Shown in pieces: positions 50,324-59,257 of a stretch of DNA of 64,000 nt. Source of the DNA: Mycobacterium sp. E2733 (lineage in GTDB: Bacteria; Actinomycetota; Actinomycetes; Mycobacteriales; Mycobacteriaceae); the NCBI RefSeq assembly GCF_001667585.1, contig NZ_LZJZ01000027.1, positions 178,546-242,545 of the forward strand, read 5' to 3'. Each line of letters opens with the position of its first letter. Positions within the stretch are counted from its first letter, which is position 1. The notes beneath the pieces were generated by a model that ran no database searches, was not told where the DNA came from, and saw nothing but the letters and a program-made list of their open reading frames with translations. The translations under genes were made by a program, and so were the position numbers.

Positions 50324-52054
50324 TCACTCCAGCGCCTCGGACAGATTCAGCCAGCGGCTCTCCGTCGCCGCGACCTCGTCTTCCAACGCGCGCAATTCCT
50401 GGGTGAGCCGCGTGATGCCGACGTGGTCCGCCTGGTCATGCTCGGCCAGCTCGCGGTGTTTGTCCGCGATGTGGTCGGCCAGCCGCGCGAGCCGGCGGTC
50501 GACGCCGGCCAGCTCCTTCTCGGCGGCCCGGCGCTGGGCTCCCGACATCCCCGCCGGCTCAACCGGGGCGACGGTGGCAGGCGGCGCGGCCGCGGCGGCT
50601 TCCCGCCGCGCCAGCCGCAGGTACTCGTCGATGCCGCCGGGCAGGTGCCGCAGCCGGCCATCGAGAATGGCGTACTGCTGGTCGGTGATCCGTTCGAGCA
50701 GGTAGCGGTCGTGGGAGACGACGATCAGGGTGCCCGGCCAGGAGTCGAGCAGGTCTTCCATGGCGGCAAGCATGTCGGTGTCGACGTCGTTGGTCGGCTC
50801 GTCGAGGAGCAACACGTTGGGCTCGGACAGCAGGGTGAGCATCAGCTGCAATCGCCGCCGCTGCCCGCCGGAGAGCTCGCCGACGCGGGCGGACAGCTGG
50901 CCACGACCGAAGCCGAGCCGCTCCAGCAGCTGGGCGGGCGTCATCTCCCGGCCCTCGACGGCCAGCGCGTCGCCCTGCTGGTCGAGCACGGCGAGCTGAA
51001 CGGTCTTGCCGCGCTTGACGCGCCCGGTGTCCGGCTTGATGCTCCCGGCGATCAGCCCCAGCAGCGTCGACTTCCCGGCGCCGTTGGCGCCGACGATGCC
51101 GGTGCGTTCGCCCGGGGCGATCCGCCACTCGACGTCGCGCAGCACCGGGTGATCACTAAAAGGCGGGTACGCGACCGACACGTCGAGCAGATCGATGACG
51201 TCCTTGCCGAGCCGGGCCGTCGCCAGCTTGGCCAGCTCGACGTTGTTCCGCAGCGGTGGCACGTCGGCGATCAGCTGGTTGGCGGCCTCGATGCGGAACT
51301 TGGGCTTCGAGGTGCGGGCAGGCGCGCCGCGACGCAGCCAGGCCAGCTCCTTGCGCATCAGGTTCTGCCGCTTGGCTTCGGTGGCGGCGGCCATCCGGTC
51401 CCGCTCGACGCGCTGCAGCACGTAGGCCGCGTAACCGCCCTCGAACGGCTCCACGATCCCGTCGTGCACCTCCCACGTCGTGGTGGCGACCTCGTCGAGA
51501 AACCAGCGGTCGTGCGTGACCAGCAGCAGACCGCCGGTGTTGCGCGCCCAGCGCTGCCGAAGATGTTCCGCGAGCCAGGTGATGCCCTCTATGTCCAGGT
51601 GGTTGGTGGGCTCGTCGAGCGCGATGACGTCCCACTCGCCGACCAGCAACCTGGCCAGCTGGACGCGCCGGCGCTGGCCGCCGCTCAGCGTCGATACTGC
51701 GGCGTCCCAACCGATGTCGGAGACCAGGCCGCCAACCACGTCGCGCACCCGCGCGTCACCGGCCCATTGGTGTTCGGCCGCTTCGCCCACCAGCGTCCAG
51801 CCCACGGTGCGGTCCGGGTCCAAAGTGTCCGCCTGGCTCAGCGCGCCGACCCGCAAGCCGCTGCGGCGGGTGACGCGACCGGAGTCGGGCTGCAGCTGGC
51901 CGGTCAGCAGCCGCAGCAGGCTGGACTTGCCGTCCCCGTTGCGCCCGACGATGCCGATCCGCGCGCCGTCGTTCACGCCCACCGTGACCGATTCGAATAC
52001 CAGCTGGGTCGGGTATTCGAGGTGGATGGCCTCGGCTCCCAATAGGTGTGCCAC
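50324..52054 (-). CDS. ABC-F family ATPase, Uup type (Rv1668c-Rv1667c unsplit)
   Basis: A 576-residue soluble protein with two ABC domains and no membrane part: Walker A GRNGDGKSS (about 38-46) and GANGAGKST (about 325-333), two LSGGQRRR signatures, and Walker B ALDEPTNHLD and LLDEPTNDVD. The linker (about 215-265) is the arm that reaches the ribosomal P-site or E-site in ABC-F factors. The C-terminal 60 residues form a coiled coil, as in Uup. Likely a ribosome-associated ATPase; old annotation as a macrolide transporter ATP-binding protein is probably misleading, though antibiotic protection is possible. In tuberculosis the homologue is split into two genes; here it is whole. The start is GTG. 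Confidence 0.85.
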   Translation of the reverse strand: MAHLLGAEAIHLEYPTQLVFESVTVGVNDGARIGIVGRNGDGKSSLLRLLTGQLQPDSGRVTRRSGLRVGALSQADTLDPDRTVGWTLVGEAAEHQWAGDARVRDVVGGLVSDIGWDAAVSTLSGGQRRRVQLARLLVGEWDVIALDEPTNHLDIEGITWLAEHLRQRWARNTGGLLLVTHDRWFLDEVATTTWEVHDGIVEPFEGGYAAYVLQRVERDRMAAATEAKRQNLMRKELAWLRRGAPARTSKPKFRIEAANQLIADVPPLRNNVELAKLATARLGKDVIDLLDVSVAYPPFSDHPVLRDVEWRIAPGERTGIVGANGAGKSTLLGLIAGSIKPDTGRVKRGKTVQLAVLDQQGDALAVEGREMTPAQLLERLGFGRGQLSARVGELSGGQRRRLQLMLTLLSEPNVLLLDEPTNDVDTDMLAAMEDLLDSWPGTLIVVSHDRYLLERITDQQYAILDGRLRHLPGGIDEYLRLARREAAAAAPPATVAPVEPAGMSGAQRRAAEKELAGVDRRLARLADHIADKHRELAEHDQADHVGITRLTQELRALEDEVAATESRWLNLSEALE

Positions 52055-52073
52055 CGGCCCGACCCTACTGCGG

Positions 52074-52799
52074 CTATTCCAGGGTGAGCAGCGCCCGGTC
52101 GACCTCGCTTCGGGTCTCCGCCGACGCCTTGCTGGCCACCGCGTCCATGAAGCGGGCGGCGAGGTCGCGCAGCTTGAGGTTGGTCTCCTGGGACCGCCAC
52201 ACCAGGATGTCGAACGCCCGCCTCGCGGGGATGCCGTAGGCCGCCATCAGTACGCCCTTCGCCTGCTCGATCCGGGCGCGGGCGTCGGCCGCCGCCGACA
52301 GCACGTTGCGGATATCGGACTCCAGCGAGTCGGTGACGTCGACGTAAAACCCGGACGTCCCGATCAGGGCGCCGCTGTGATCGAGCATCCGGTCGCCCAC
52401 GACGACCACGCAGCGGGTGCGCCTGGCGGTGTCGATGATGCGGTGCCGACTGCTGAACGGCTGCCCCCGCATCACGCGCTCCAAGACCGCCGCGACGTGT
52501 TCGCGATCGTCGGGATGCTTGTGTTGCAGCAACAGCTCCGTGCTCGGCTCTACCTCTCCCGGCTGGTAGCCGTGCATGCGGGCGACCGCATCCGACCACT
52601 CCCAGCGCTCGCCGTCGATAAGAAACTGGAACCTGCCGACCTTCTGCGGGTCACCAAGACCGAGGACCAGGTCGACCGCGCTGCGCTCCTCCTCCTCGAC
52701 GTCGGACATGACCTCCTGGGACCCGGGGGCCGGTGAACCGTCGACGCTGGACTCTCCGTTTCGATGCTGGATGGTGTCGTCTTCTGAATTCACGGTCAT
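52074..52799 (-). CDS. PAS-ANTAR RNA-binding antitermination regulator
   Basis: A 241-residue protein with an acidic N-terminal tail (1-45), a PAS domain (about 55-155, WEWSDAVARMHGYQPGEVEP, then SSRHRIIDTARRTRCVVVVGDRMLDHSG) and an ANTAR domain (about 160-225). The latter shows the pattern DARARIEQAKGVLMAAYGIPARRAFDILVWRSQETNLKLRDLA. ANTAR domains bind paired RNA hairpins and prevent transcription termination; the PAS part is the probable sensor. ATG 52799 is preferred over 52844 because it follows an AGGGC purine tract. It lies 19 bp upstream of the ABC-F gene on the same strand, so the two are likely co-transcribed. Confidence 0.82.
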   Translation of the reverse strand: MTVNSEDDTIQHRNGESSVDGSPAPGSQEVMSDVEEEERSAVDLVLGLGDPQKVGRFQFLIDGERWEWSDAVARMHGYQPGEVEPSTELLLQHKHPDDREHVAAVLERVMRGQPFSSRHRIIDTARRTRCVVVVGDRMLDHSGALIGTSGFYVDVTDSLESDIRNVLSAAADARARIEQAKGVLMAAYGIPARRAFDILVWRSQETNLKLRDLAARFMDAVASKASAETRSEVDRALLTLE

Positions 52800-52874
52800 C
52801 GCGCATTGCCCTTCAGATCCGTAACTATGGCCTTCGCATATCAATGCCCACTTTTATGCGGGTCCATTCACGGA

Positions 52875-53981
52875 TCAGGCTTTTCTATACGGTTCGGCGT
52901 CAGCGTGCTTGAACTCGAGGCCTAGCCCGGGCCGGTCCTGGTCCGGCCGCAGCGCACCTCCCTCGGGCGGCAGGGCGCCGTCGAACAGCATGTGCTCAAT
53001 GCGGTGGTGATCGTGGAAGTACTCCAGGTGCCGCAGGTTCGGGATCGCGGTGGCCACGTGGGCGTGCAGGTTGGGGGCGCAGTGCCCGGACACGTCGACG
53101 TTGTAGGCGGCGGCTACTGCCGCGGCGCGCAGCCAGTCGGTGATGCCGCCGCAGCGGGTGACGTCGATCTGCAGGCAGTCGACCGCATCCGCGGCGAGCA
53201 TCCGGTTGAAGTAGGCCAGGTCGTAGCCGTACTCGCCGGCGGTGACGTCCGGGGTCACCTGGTCGCGCACTTCCCGCAGCCCGGCCAGATCGTCGGAGGA
53301 GACCGGTTCTTCGAACCATGTGACGTCGTGGTCGGCCATCGCGTGGGCCACCCGAACTGCCTGCTTGCGGCGGTAGCCGCCGTTGGCGTCCACATACAGT
53401 TCGACGTCCGGGCCGATCACCTTGCGCGCCAGCGCGATTCGCTCGAGGTCACGGTGCTCGTCGGACCCCCACGACTCGCCGATCTTGATCTTGACGCGCG
53501 GGATCTTCCACTCGTCCACCCAGCGTTCGAGTTGGGCGCGGGTGGTGCGCTCGTCATAAGTCGTGAAGCCGCCGCTGCCGTAGATCGGCACCCGGTCGTG
53601 CGCCATGCCGAGCAGGCGGCACACCGGTAGGCCCAGGAGTTTGCCCTTGAGGTCCCACAGCGCGGTGTCGACGGCCGAGATCGCGTACGACACCAAACCC
53701 GGCCGCCCGTTGTTGCGCATAGCCCGGACCATCGCCTGCCACCGCCCGGTGATGTCCAGGGCGCTGTGCCCGGTGACCGTGCCGGCGAGGGGACCGTTGA
53801 TCAGCGTGCCGCTCGCGCCGCTTCCGTACGTGTAGCCGATCCCTCGCCGCCCGCCCGCCGAAACCTCGGCCATCACCAGGGTGGTCGACGACCACGTCAG
53901 GGTTCCGTCGGCTTCCGGTGCGTCGGTGGGGATTTCGTAGACCTGCGCGGTGACCTCGTCGATGCGTGCGTCGAGGCTCAT
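52875..53981 (-). CDS. Enolase-superfamily enzyme (mandelate racemase / sugar-acid dehydratase type)
   Basis: A 368-residue protein with the two-domain enolase-superfamily build. The capping domain is residues 1-125; the barrel carries a KxK base pair (RVKIKIGE) and metal ligands Asp (LYVDANGGY), Glu (TWFEEPVSSDD) and Glu (VTAGEYGYD). A late His in VSGHCAPNLHAHVATA completes the mandelate racemase-like site. That set favours an acid-sugar dehydratase or a racemase. The start is the ATG overlapping the SDR stop by four bases. As last gene of a carbohydrate-oxidation operon it could dehydrate an aldonic acid; the substrate is inference. Confidence 0.8.
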   Translation of the reverse strand: MSLDARIDEVTAQVYEIPTDAPEADGTLTWSSTTLVMAEVSAGGRRGIGYTYGSGASGTLINGPLAGTVTGHSALDITGRWQAMVRAMRNNGRPGLVSYAISAVDTALWDLKGKLLGLPVCRLLGMAHDRVPIYGSGGFTTYDERTTRAQLERWVDEWKIPRVKIKIGESWGSDEHRDLERIALARKVIGPDVELYVDANGGYRRKQAVRVAHAMADHDVTWFEEPVSSDDLAGLREVRDQVTPDVTAGEYGYDLAYFNRMLAADAVDCLQIDVTRCGGITDWLRAAAVAAAYNVDVSGHCAPNLHAHVATAIPNLRHLEYFHDHHRIEHMLFDGALPPEGGALRPDQDRPGLGLEFKHADAEPYRKA

Positions 53982-54991
53982 CGCGTCCACCGGCGCGCCA
54001 GCCACGCGCCCAGTCCCGCCGCGCCGACCGCGCCCGTACCGCTGACGACCGGGTGCTGCGACGCCCACAGTTGCGGGCTCAGCGCGTGGGACTTGTCGTC
54101 GAACCCGCCGTGGGCGCCGTGGTCGCTGCCGGGCTCCTCGTCCATCGGGTGCCACAGGTTGTGGGGCCGCCCCGGGCTGACGTGTTCCTCGGTCTGCTGC
54201 GAGTCATAACCGGTCCGGCCCAGGTAGCGGTCCAGCAGCGGTGCGACGAACTTCTGCGCCAGCAGCGTCACCATGGTGGAATCGCCGACCCAATATTGTT
54301 TGCGCTCCGGATGATCGGCGGCATACACGACGCCGCGGGCGGCGACCTCCGGCTGATAGATCGGCGGTACCGGTTGGGGATGGCGCGGCAGCCGGGACAG
54401 AACCCAGGAGAACTGCGGGGTGTTGACCGCAGGCATCTGGGCCACGGTGATCCGCACCTTGGAGTGCTCGTGCAGCAGTTCGCAGCGCACCGATTCGGTG
54501 AAACCGTTGATGGCGTGCTTGGCGCCGCAGTAGGCCGATTGCAGCGGGATGGATCGCTGGCTGAGCGCGGAGCCGACCTGCACGATGGTGCCGCGGTCGC
54601 GCGGCCGCATCTTGGCCAGCGCCGCCATGGTGCCGTGCACGTATCCGAGGTAGGACACCTCGGTCACGCGTTTGAATTCCTCGGCGGTGATCTCGCTGAA
54701 CGGGGCGAACACGGAGGTGAACGCGACGTTCACCCAGACGTCGATGGGCCCGAAGGTTGCCTCGGTCTCGTCGGCGGCGGCGACGACGGCCGCGTGGTCG
54801 GCCACGTCGGTGGGGATGGCCAGCGCCTTGCCGCCGCCGGATTCGACGTCGCGGGCGGCGCCGTCCAGCCCGGCGGCCCCGCGGGCGAGCAGGGCGACGT
54901 TGGCCCCGCGCTGCCCGAAGAGTTGAGCGGTGGCGCGGCCGATGCCGGCGCTGGCCCCGGTGATTACGATTGTTTTTGTGGTCGGTGTCAT
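53978..54991 (-). CDS. Short-chain dehydrogenase/reductase with C-terminal extension
   Basis: A 337-residue SDR. The nucleotide site TGASAGIGRATAQLF is near residues 11-25, the catalytic Ser is in VQVGSALSQRS and the YxxxK motif is SAYCGAKHAINGF. The usual NNAG is changed to VNVAF. After about residue 245 comes an extension ending in a Gly/Ala-rich, weakly hydrophobic tail (GAVGAAGLGAWLARRW) that may anchor it to the membrane. ATG 54991 is chosen because AAGGAG lies nine bases upstream. The alternative ATG 55024 would overlap less cleanly. It follows the GH15 gene by 25 bp and overlaps the enolase-like gene by four bases. Confidence 0.82.
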   Translation of the reverse strand: MTPTTKTIVITGASAGIGRATAQLFGQRGANVALLARGAAGLDGAARDVESGGGKALAIPTDVADHAAVVAAADETEATFGPIDVWVNVAFTSVFAPFSEITAEEFKRVTEVSYLGYVHGTMAALAKMRPRDRGTIVQVGSALSQRSIPLQSAYCGAKHAINGFTESVRCELLHEHSKVRITVAQMPAVNTPQFSWVLSRLPRHPQPVPPIYQPEVAARGVVYAADHPERKQYWVGDSTMVTLLAQKFVAPLLDRYLGRTGYDSQQTEEHVSPGRPHNLWHPMDEEPGSDHGAHGGFDDKSHALSPQLWASQHPVVSGTGAVGAAGLGAWLARRWTR

Positions 54992-55016
54992 CGCCGAAAT
55001 CTCCTTGTGCGTTTGA

Positions 55017-56810
55017 TCAGTCATCGTGGACAGCGTCGTCGGCGAGGGTTGCCGTGCACTCCAGCAGCAACGCGTGCGCGAACGCCTGGGGCAAGTTGCC
55101 GCGCAGCTGACGCTGCCTGACGTCGTATTCCTCGCAGAACAATCCGGGGGGCCCGCAGGCCGCACGGTTGCGTTCGAACCAGCGCATCGCGCAATGAGCG
55201 TGTCCCAGTTGGTGTTCGGCGAGCGCCATCATGAACCCGCAGAGCAGGAAGGCCCCCTCGGCGTCGCCGAGGTCACGCTCGTCGTGCCGGAACCGGTACA
55301 CGAACCCGTCGTGGCTGAGCTGCTTGCGGACGGCATCCAGTGTGGCCCGGGTGCGCGGGTCGTCGGCGGGCACGGCACCGCGCACGGGTGGCAGCAGCAG
55401 GGACGCGTCGACGCCGGGCAGCCGCGGGCTGCGTTGCCAGTAGCCGCCGTGCGGGTGCAGGCTGCTGGTGGCGGTGTCGGCCAGTATCGCGTCGGCCAGC
55501 GAGGCGCAGGCGGTCACCTCGTGGCCGCCGCCGGCCACTTTCGCGATGGCGCGCAGACCGGCCACGCACGCCAGGCGGGACTGCGTCCAGTGCTCGTCGT
55601 CGACCTCCCAGATTCCCGCATCCGGGTCGCGCCAGCGCTTCTCGATTGCGTCGATGGCCGTCTGCGCGGCGCGCCAGCCGTCGGCATCGAGCCGGCCGGC
55701 GTTGGCTGCCCAGGCCAGCAGTTGCAGCGCCTCACCGAAGACGTCGAGCTGGAATTGCTGGTTGACCCAGTTGCCCACCTTGTCGGTACCCCCGGGGTAG
55801 CCGGGCAGGTCGAGGGTTTCTTCGCCGGGCACGCTGTCGCCGGTGACGGTGTAGGCCGGCTTGAGGTCGGGCCCGTGTTCGAGCAGCCGGGCGCCGACGA
55901 ATTGGACCGCGCGGTCGAGCAATTCGGTTCCCCCGACGGTCGCGGCGGCTATGCCGGCGTAGACCTGGTCCCGGATCCACGCGTAACGGTAGTCGTAGTT
56001 CTGGTTGGTGTGCGCGCGTTCGGGCAGGCTCATCGTGGCGGCGGCGACCATGCCGCCGCCGCTGCTGGTCAGCCCGCGCAGCACCGCGTAGGAATGCCGC
56101 CCGTCGCGGGGCGCGATGGTGCAGTTCAGCTCCGGCATGCTGCGGTGCCACGCGTCTTCGGTTGCGGCCCAGGCGATGTCGGGGTCAGGCGGGCGGTCGG
56201 GGAGTGTGCGTTCGGAGAGCTCCAGCACCAGGTCATGCTGGCCGCCCTCGTCGACCGTGATCTCACACATGAGCAGTTCGCCGCGGCCGCGGGGCGCCTT
56301 GACGGATCGCACATCACAGCCGCCCAGCCAGCGCCACCGCAACCGCCCCGACTTCCCGCTCCACACCCCGTTGTCGACGCTGGGCTCTCCGGCCCCGTGC
56401 CGGCCGAATGCGGCGCTCGGCTGCAGCAGCACCCGCACCCGTGCGGTCCCGCGGCAGCCCATGAGGCGGCGCAGCAGCACAACCCGGTCGGGGTCGCCCG
56501 GGAAGGCCAGTGCCTCACGGCATTCCACGATGCCGTCGCGGGTGATCCACCGATTGCGCCAGATCAGGCTGCCCGGCTCGTAGTAGCCGCCCCATACGTG
56601 CCGTACGTCGGTCGGGGTGATCGCGTAGACCCCACCGCCCCCAATGAGATTGGAGAAGACGGCCTCGGAGTCCCAGCGCGGCGCGCACATCCACGCGACG
56701 TCGCCCTGCGGCCCGATCAGGGCGCCGCGTTCGCCGTCGGCCAGCAGCGCGTATTCGCGCAGCACCCGCGGCGAGAAGGTTGCGTCAACGTCGATCGTGT
56801 GGTCAGCCAC
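55017..56810 (-). CDS. Glycoside hydrolase family 15 (trehalase/glucoamylase-like)
   Basis: A 597-residue protein with the GH15 plan: an N-terminal beta-sandwich (about 15-225) and an (alpha/alpha)6 barrel (about 240-590). Recognisable pieces are NYDYRYAWIRDQVYAG, ETLDLPGYPGGTDKVGNWV, the acid region GIWEVDDEHWTQSRLA and the base region FCEEYDVRQRQLRGNLPQAFAHALLLE. Mycobacterial GH15 enzymes of this build include an intracellular trehalase, so cleavage of trehalose or another alpha-glucoside is likely. No signal peptide is seen. The GTG start follows GGAGG at nine bases and overlaps the GMC gene by eight. Confidence 0.85.
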   Translation of the reverse strand: MADHTIDVDATFSPRVLREYALLADGERGALIGPQGDVAWMCAPRWDSEAVFSNLIGGGGVYAITPTDVRHVWGGYYEPGSLIWRNRWITRDGIVECREALAFPGDPDRVVLLRRLMGCRGTARVRVLLQPSAAFGRHGAGEPSVDNGVWSGKSGRLRWRWLGGCDVRSVKAPRGRGELLMCEITVDEGGQHDLVLELSERTLPDRPPDPDIAWAATEDAWHRSMPELNCTIAPRDGRHSYAVLRGLTSSGGGMVAAATMSLPERAHTNQNYDYRYAWIRDQVYAGIAAATVGGTELLDRAVQFVGARLLEHGPDLKPAYTVTGDSVPGEETLDLPGYPGGTDKVGNWVNQQFQLDVFGEALQLLAWAANAGRLDADGWRAAQTAIDAIEKRWRDPDAGIWEVDDEHWTQSRLACVAGLRAIAKVAGGGHEVTACASLADAILADTATSSLHPHGGYWQRSPRLPGVDASLLLPPVRGAVPADDPRTRATLDAVRKQLSHDGFVYRFRHDERDLGDAEGAFLLCGFMMALAEHQLGHAHCAMRWFERNRAACGPPGLFCEEYDVRQRQLRGNLPQAFAHALLLECTATLADDAVHDD

Positions 56811-58506
56811 GGACCCCCGCCTCCGATGGCCGCCTCGCCGGGACAGCGCTGCGGATCTTTCCGGTCGCCATCCGTTCGGCGAGCCGCGAGGCCAGTGCCA
56901 TGATCGTCAGCGCCGGGTTCGCCGAGCCCTGCGTCGGGCACACCGAGCCATCGGCGAGGAACAGGTTCGGCACGCCCCACACCCGGTGATCGGAGTCGAC
57001 CACCGAATTGTCCGGGCGGGTGCCCATCCGGGCGCCGCCGATGAGGTGGGCGAAACGCTGGATGGTGAGCACGTCCTGGGCGCCGGAGGCGCGCAGGATG
57101 TCGTCGATCACCTTGGTGGAGTAGGCCATGTTGGCCTTGTCGTTGTCGCACAGCGAGTAGTCGAACCGGGCCACCGGGAGGCCGTATGGGTCGATCTCCT
57201 GGGCCAGGGTGACCCGATTGTCCGGACGCGGTAGCAGTTCGTTGAGCACGCCGATGGTCGCCCAGTGGTTGTAGTCGCGCATGTATTCCCGCAGCGCGCG
57301 GCCCCAGTGCCCGTCGGCCATCACGTGTTCGGCCCAGCCGATCGGCATGGGCGACACGGTCTGGATGGAGAAGCCGCGGGCGAAACCGCGCGCCGGGTCG
57401 GTCTCGTAATACTGCTCGGAGGACACCTCCGGGGGAGGGGCCTTGTACATGCGGACCTCGTCCGACCACCGGCCCGCGGACTGTGTGGCGCCCTGCACCA
57501 TCACGTAGCGGCCGACCTGGTCGTCGTTGTTTCCCAACCCGTTCGGGAAGCGTTCGCTCGCCGAGTTCAGCAGCAGGCGCGGCGTTTCGATGGAATACCC
57601 GGCGATCGCGACGACCTTGGCCCGCTGCAGCCGCTCGGTGCCGCCGGCCTCGTCGTAGTAGACCACCCCGCGCGCGGAGCCGGTTTCGTCGAGCTCGACG
57701 CGGGCGGCCATGCAGTTGGCGCGGATCTCCACGGCGTGGGCCAGGGCGTCGGGCAGGTGCGTGACGTACGGGCTGGCCTTGGCGTTGACCTTGCAGCCCT
57801 GCAGGCAGTAGCCGCGGTAGATGCAGTGTGGGCGGTTGCCGAAGGTGCCGTTGACGATGCCGACGGGCCCGACCCGCATCTCGATGCCGAGCTGCATCGC
57901 CCCACGCCACAGTTTCGCCGCGGCGCCCGAAATCGGGTGCGGCGAAAAAGGATACCGGTGCGGATAGCCCCAGGGCCAGTTCTGCCCGGCGACCGGCAGC
58001 TCGAGCTCGATCCGCTCGTAGTGTGGACGGACGTCTTCGTAGCGGATCGGCCAGTCCGCCCCGACCCCGTCAAGGGTGTAGGTGCGGAAGTCGCTGGGAT
58101 GGAACCGCGGCGTGTAGCCGGCGTAGTGGACCATCGAGCCGCCCACACCTCGCCCGGAGTTGTTCTTGCCCAGCTCGACCGGGTCGTCGCCGCCGATGAT
58201 GCGCTTCTGCGTCCAGTACAGGGAGTGGGAACCCGCCTCGTCGGACACCCAGTCTTCGTCCGGGTGCCAGAACGGGCCCGCCTCGAGGATCACGACCCGC
58301 CAGCCGGCCCGCGCCAGCCGTTGCGCGAGCACCGATCCACCCGCGCCCGCGCCGACAATGACCAGGTCGACCTCGTCGTCGTCGCCGTAGCGCTGCATGG
58401 TCTTTTCGCCGGGCAGGTCGCGCGAATGCACGTCCAGCAGGAACCGGGATTCGTTGTCCTTCGGCCCAATTGCACCCTTGAGGAGTCCGCGGAGTCGGTC
58501 GCCCAT
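56803..58506 (-). CDS. GMC-family flavin oxidoreductase (gluconate/glucose dehydrogenase large-subunit type)
   Basis: A 567-residue FAD-dependent oxidoreductase. The dinucleotide motif is VIVGAGAGGSVLAQRLARAGWRVVILEAG (about 47-75). A YCLQGCKVNAK cysteine pair, found in gluconate 2-dehydrogenase and related large subunits, lies near 235-245, and the late catalytic His is in RFAHLIGGARMG, with SANPALTIMA after it. No twin-arginine or Sec signal is visible, so it should act in the cytoplasm. The start is ATG 58506, overlapping the preceding stop (TGATG) with GGAGAG upstream; GTG 58509 is an alternative. The partner gene directly upstream is a subunit-3 protein, so the two probably form one complex. 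Confidence 0.85.
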   Translation of the reverse strand: MGDRLRGLLKGAIGPKDNESRFLLDVHSRDLPGEKTMQRYGDDDEVDLVIVGAGAGGSVLAQRLARAGWRVVILEAGPFWHPDEDWVSDEAGSHSLYWTQKRIIGGDDPVELGKNNSGRGVGGSMVHYAGYTPRFHPSDFRTYTLDGVGADWPIRYEDVRPHYERIELELPVAGQNWPWGYPHRYPFSPHPISGAAAKLWRGAMQLGIEMRVGPVGIVNGTFGNRPHCIYRGYCLQGCKVNAKASPYVTHLPDALAHAVEIRANCMAARVELDETGSARGVVYYDEAGGTERLQRAKVVAIAGYSIETPRLLLNSASERFPNGLGNNDDQVGRYVMVQGATQSAGRWSDEVRMYKAPPPEVSSEQYYETDPARGFARGFSIQTVSPMPIGWAEHVMADGHWGRALREYMRDYNHWATIGVLNELLPRPDNRVTLAQEIDPYGLPVARFDYSLCDNDKANMAYSTKVIDDILRASGAQDVLTIQRFAHLIGGARMGTRPDNSVVDSDHRVWGVPNLFLADGSVCPTQGSANPALTIMALASRLAERMATGKIRSAVPARRPSEAGVRG

Positions 58507-59252
58507 CACAGCTCTCCGTGTTGGACCACCCGGACCGGGTCCTCGTCCGTGGCGCCCGGGGTCTCGAACGGTTCACGCGCGGAGGCCGGCCCGGTGGCAC
58601 CGCCGAGCCGCATGAACCCGCGCGGGTAGGCCGGGCCGCCGAATCCGATCTCGTTCCACGCCCACGGGTGGGAGTAGAAGCCGGACAACGTCATTCGCAT
58701 GCACACCGACCACGCGCGTTTGACGTTCAGGCGATCCCAGGTCCCACCGTCCAGCTCGCCCTGCGAGAACTGGTCGATGATCGCCTCGCGGGTCTCGGGC
58801 TCGGCGTCGGCGAACGATGCCTTCCCGTACCGGCTGGACGCCGTCTCGTCGAGCCCGAGCAGCACCAGCCGCCACGTGTCGCGGTCGTCGGGCATGTCGG
58901 CGTACTGGTAGCCGTCGAGCCGACCGTCGGCGAGTTTGGAGTCGACGGACTCCGGCACCGGCACTCGCGGCTCGCGGTCCTGCGCCAGCACTGTGTCGCA
59001 GAACGCCCGCAGGCACGGTTCCTCTTCTGCGGTGAAGAACCGCAGCGGGCCGGGCGGCTCCAGCCGGGCCAGCACCACCTTCTTGGTGGCTTCGTCCCAA
59101 GTGTCGGTCGTTTCCAGCACGTCGAAATCCGGGTAGCGGCCGATCATTTGGGGCGTGACGCCGCGGCGTTGCTTGGGCAGCCAGGACGGGTGCGGCGGTT
59201 TGCGATCGGCGCGCAGGTTGGGTAGGTGGTCGGGGCGTGAGGTGTCGGCCAT
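58506..59252 (-). CDS. Gluconate 2-dehydrogenase subunit 3 family protein
   Basis: A 248-residue protein whose central part (about 70-215, LRFFTAEEEPCLRAFCDTVLAQD, then FSQGELDGGTWDRLNVKRAWSVCMRMTLSGFYSHPWAWNEIGFGGPAYPRGF) matches the small subunit that accompanies GMC-type sugar dehydrogenases. The subunit helps folding and export or electron transfer of the large subunit in known systems. Here the twin-arginine leader usual for exported members is missing, which again suggests a cytoplasmic complex. The start is ATG 59252; the frame is open upstream over the membrane-protein gene without family residues. It ends by overlapping the GMC gene start. Confidence 0.8.
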   Translation of the reverse strand: MADTSRPDHLPNLRADRKPPHPSWLPKQRRGVTPQMIGRYPDFDVLETTDTWDEATKKVVLARLEPPGPLRFFTAEEEPCLRAFCDTVLAQDREPRVPVPESVDSKLADGRLDGYQYADMPDDRDTWRLVLLGLDETASSRYGKASFADAEPETREAIIDQFSQGELDGGTWDRLNVKRAWSVCMRMTLSGFYSHPWAWNEIGFGGPAYPRGFMRLGGATGPASAREPFETPGATDEDPVRVVQHGEL

Positions 59253-59257
59253 CGCGC

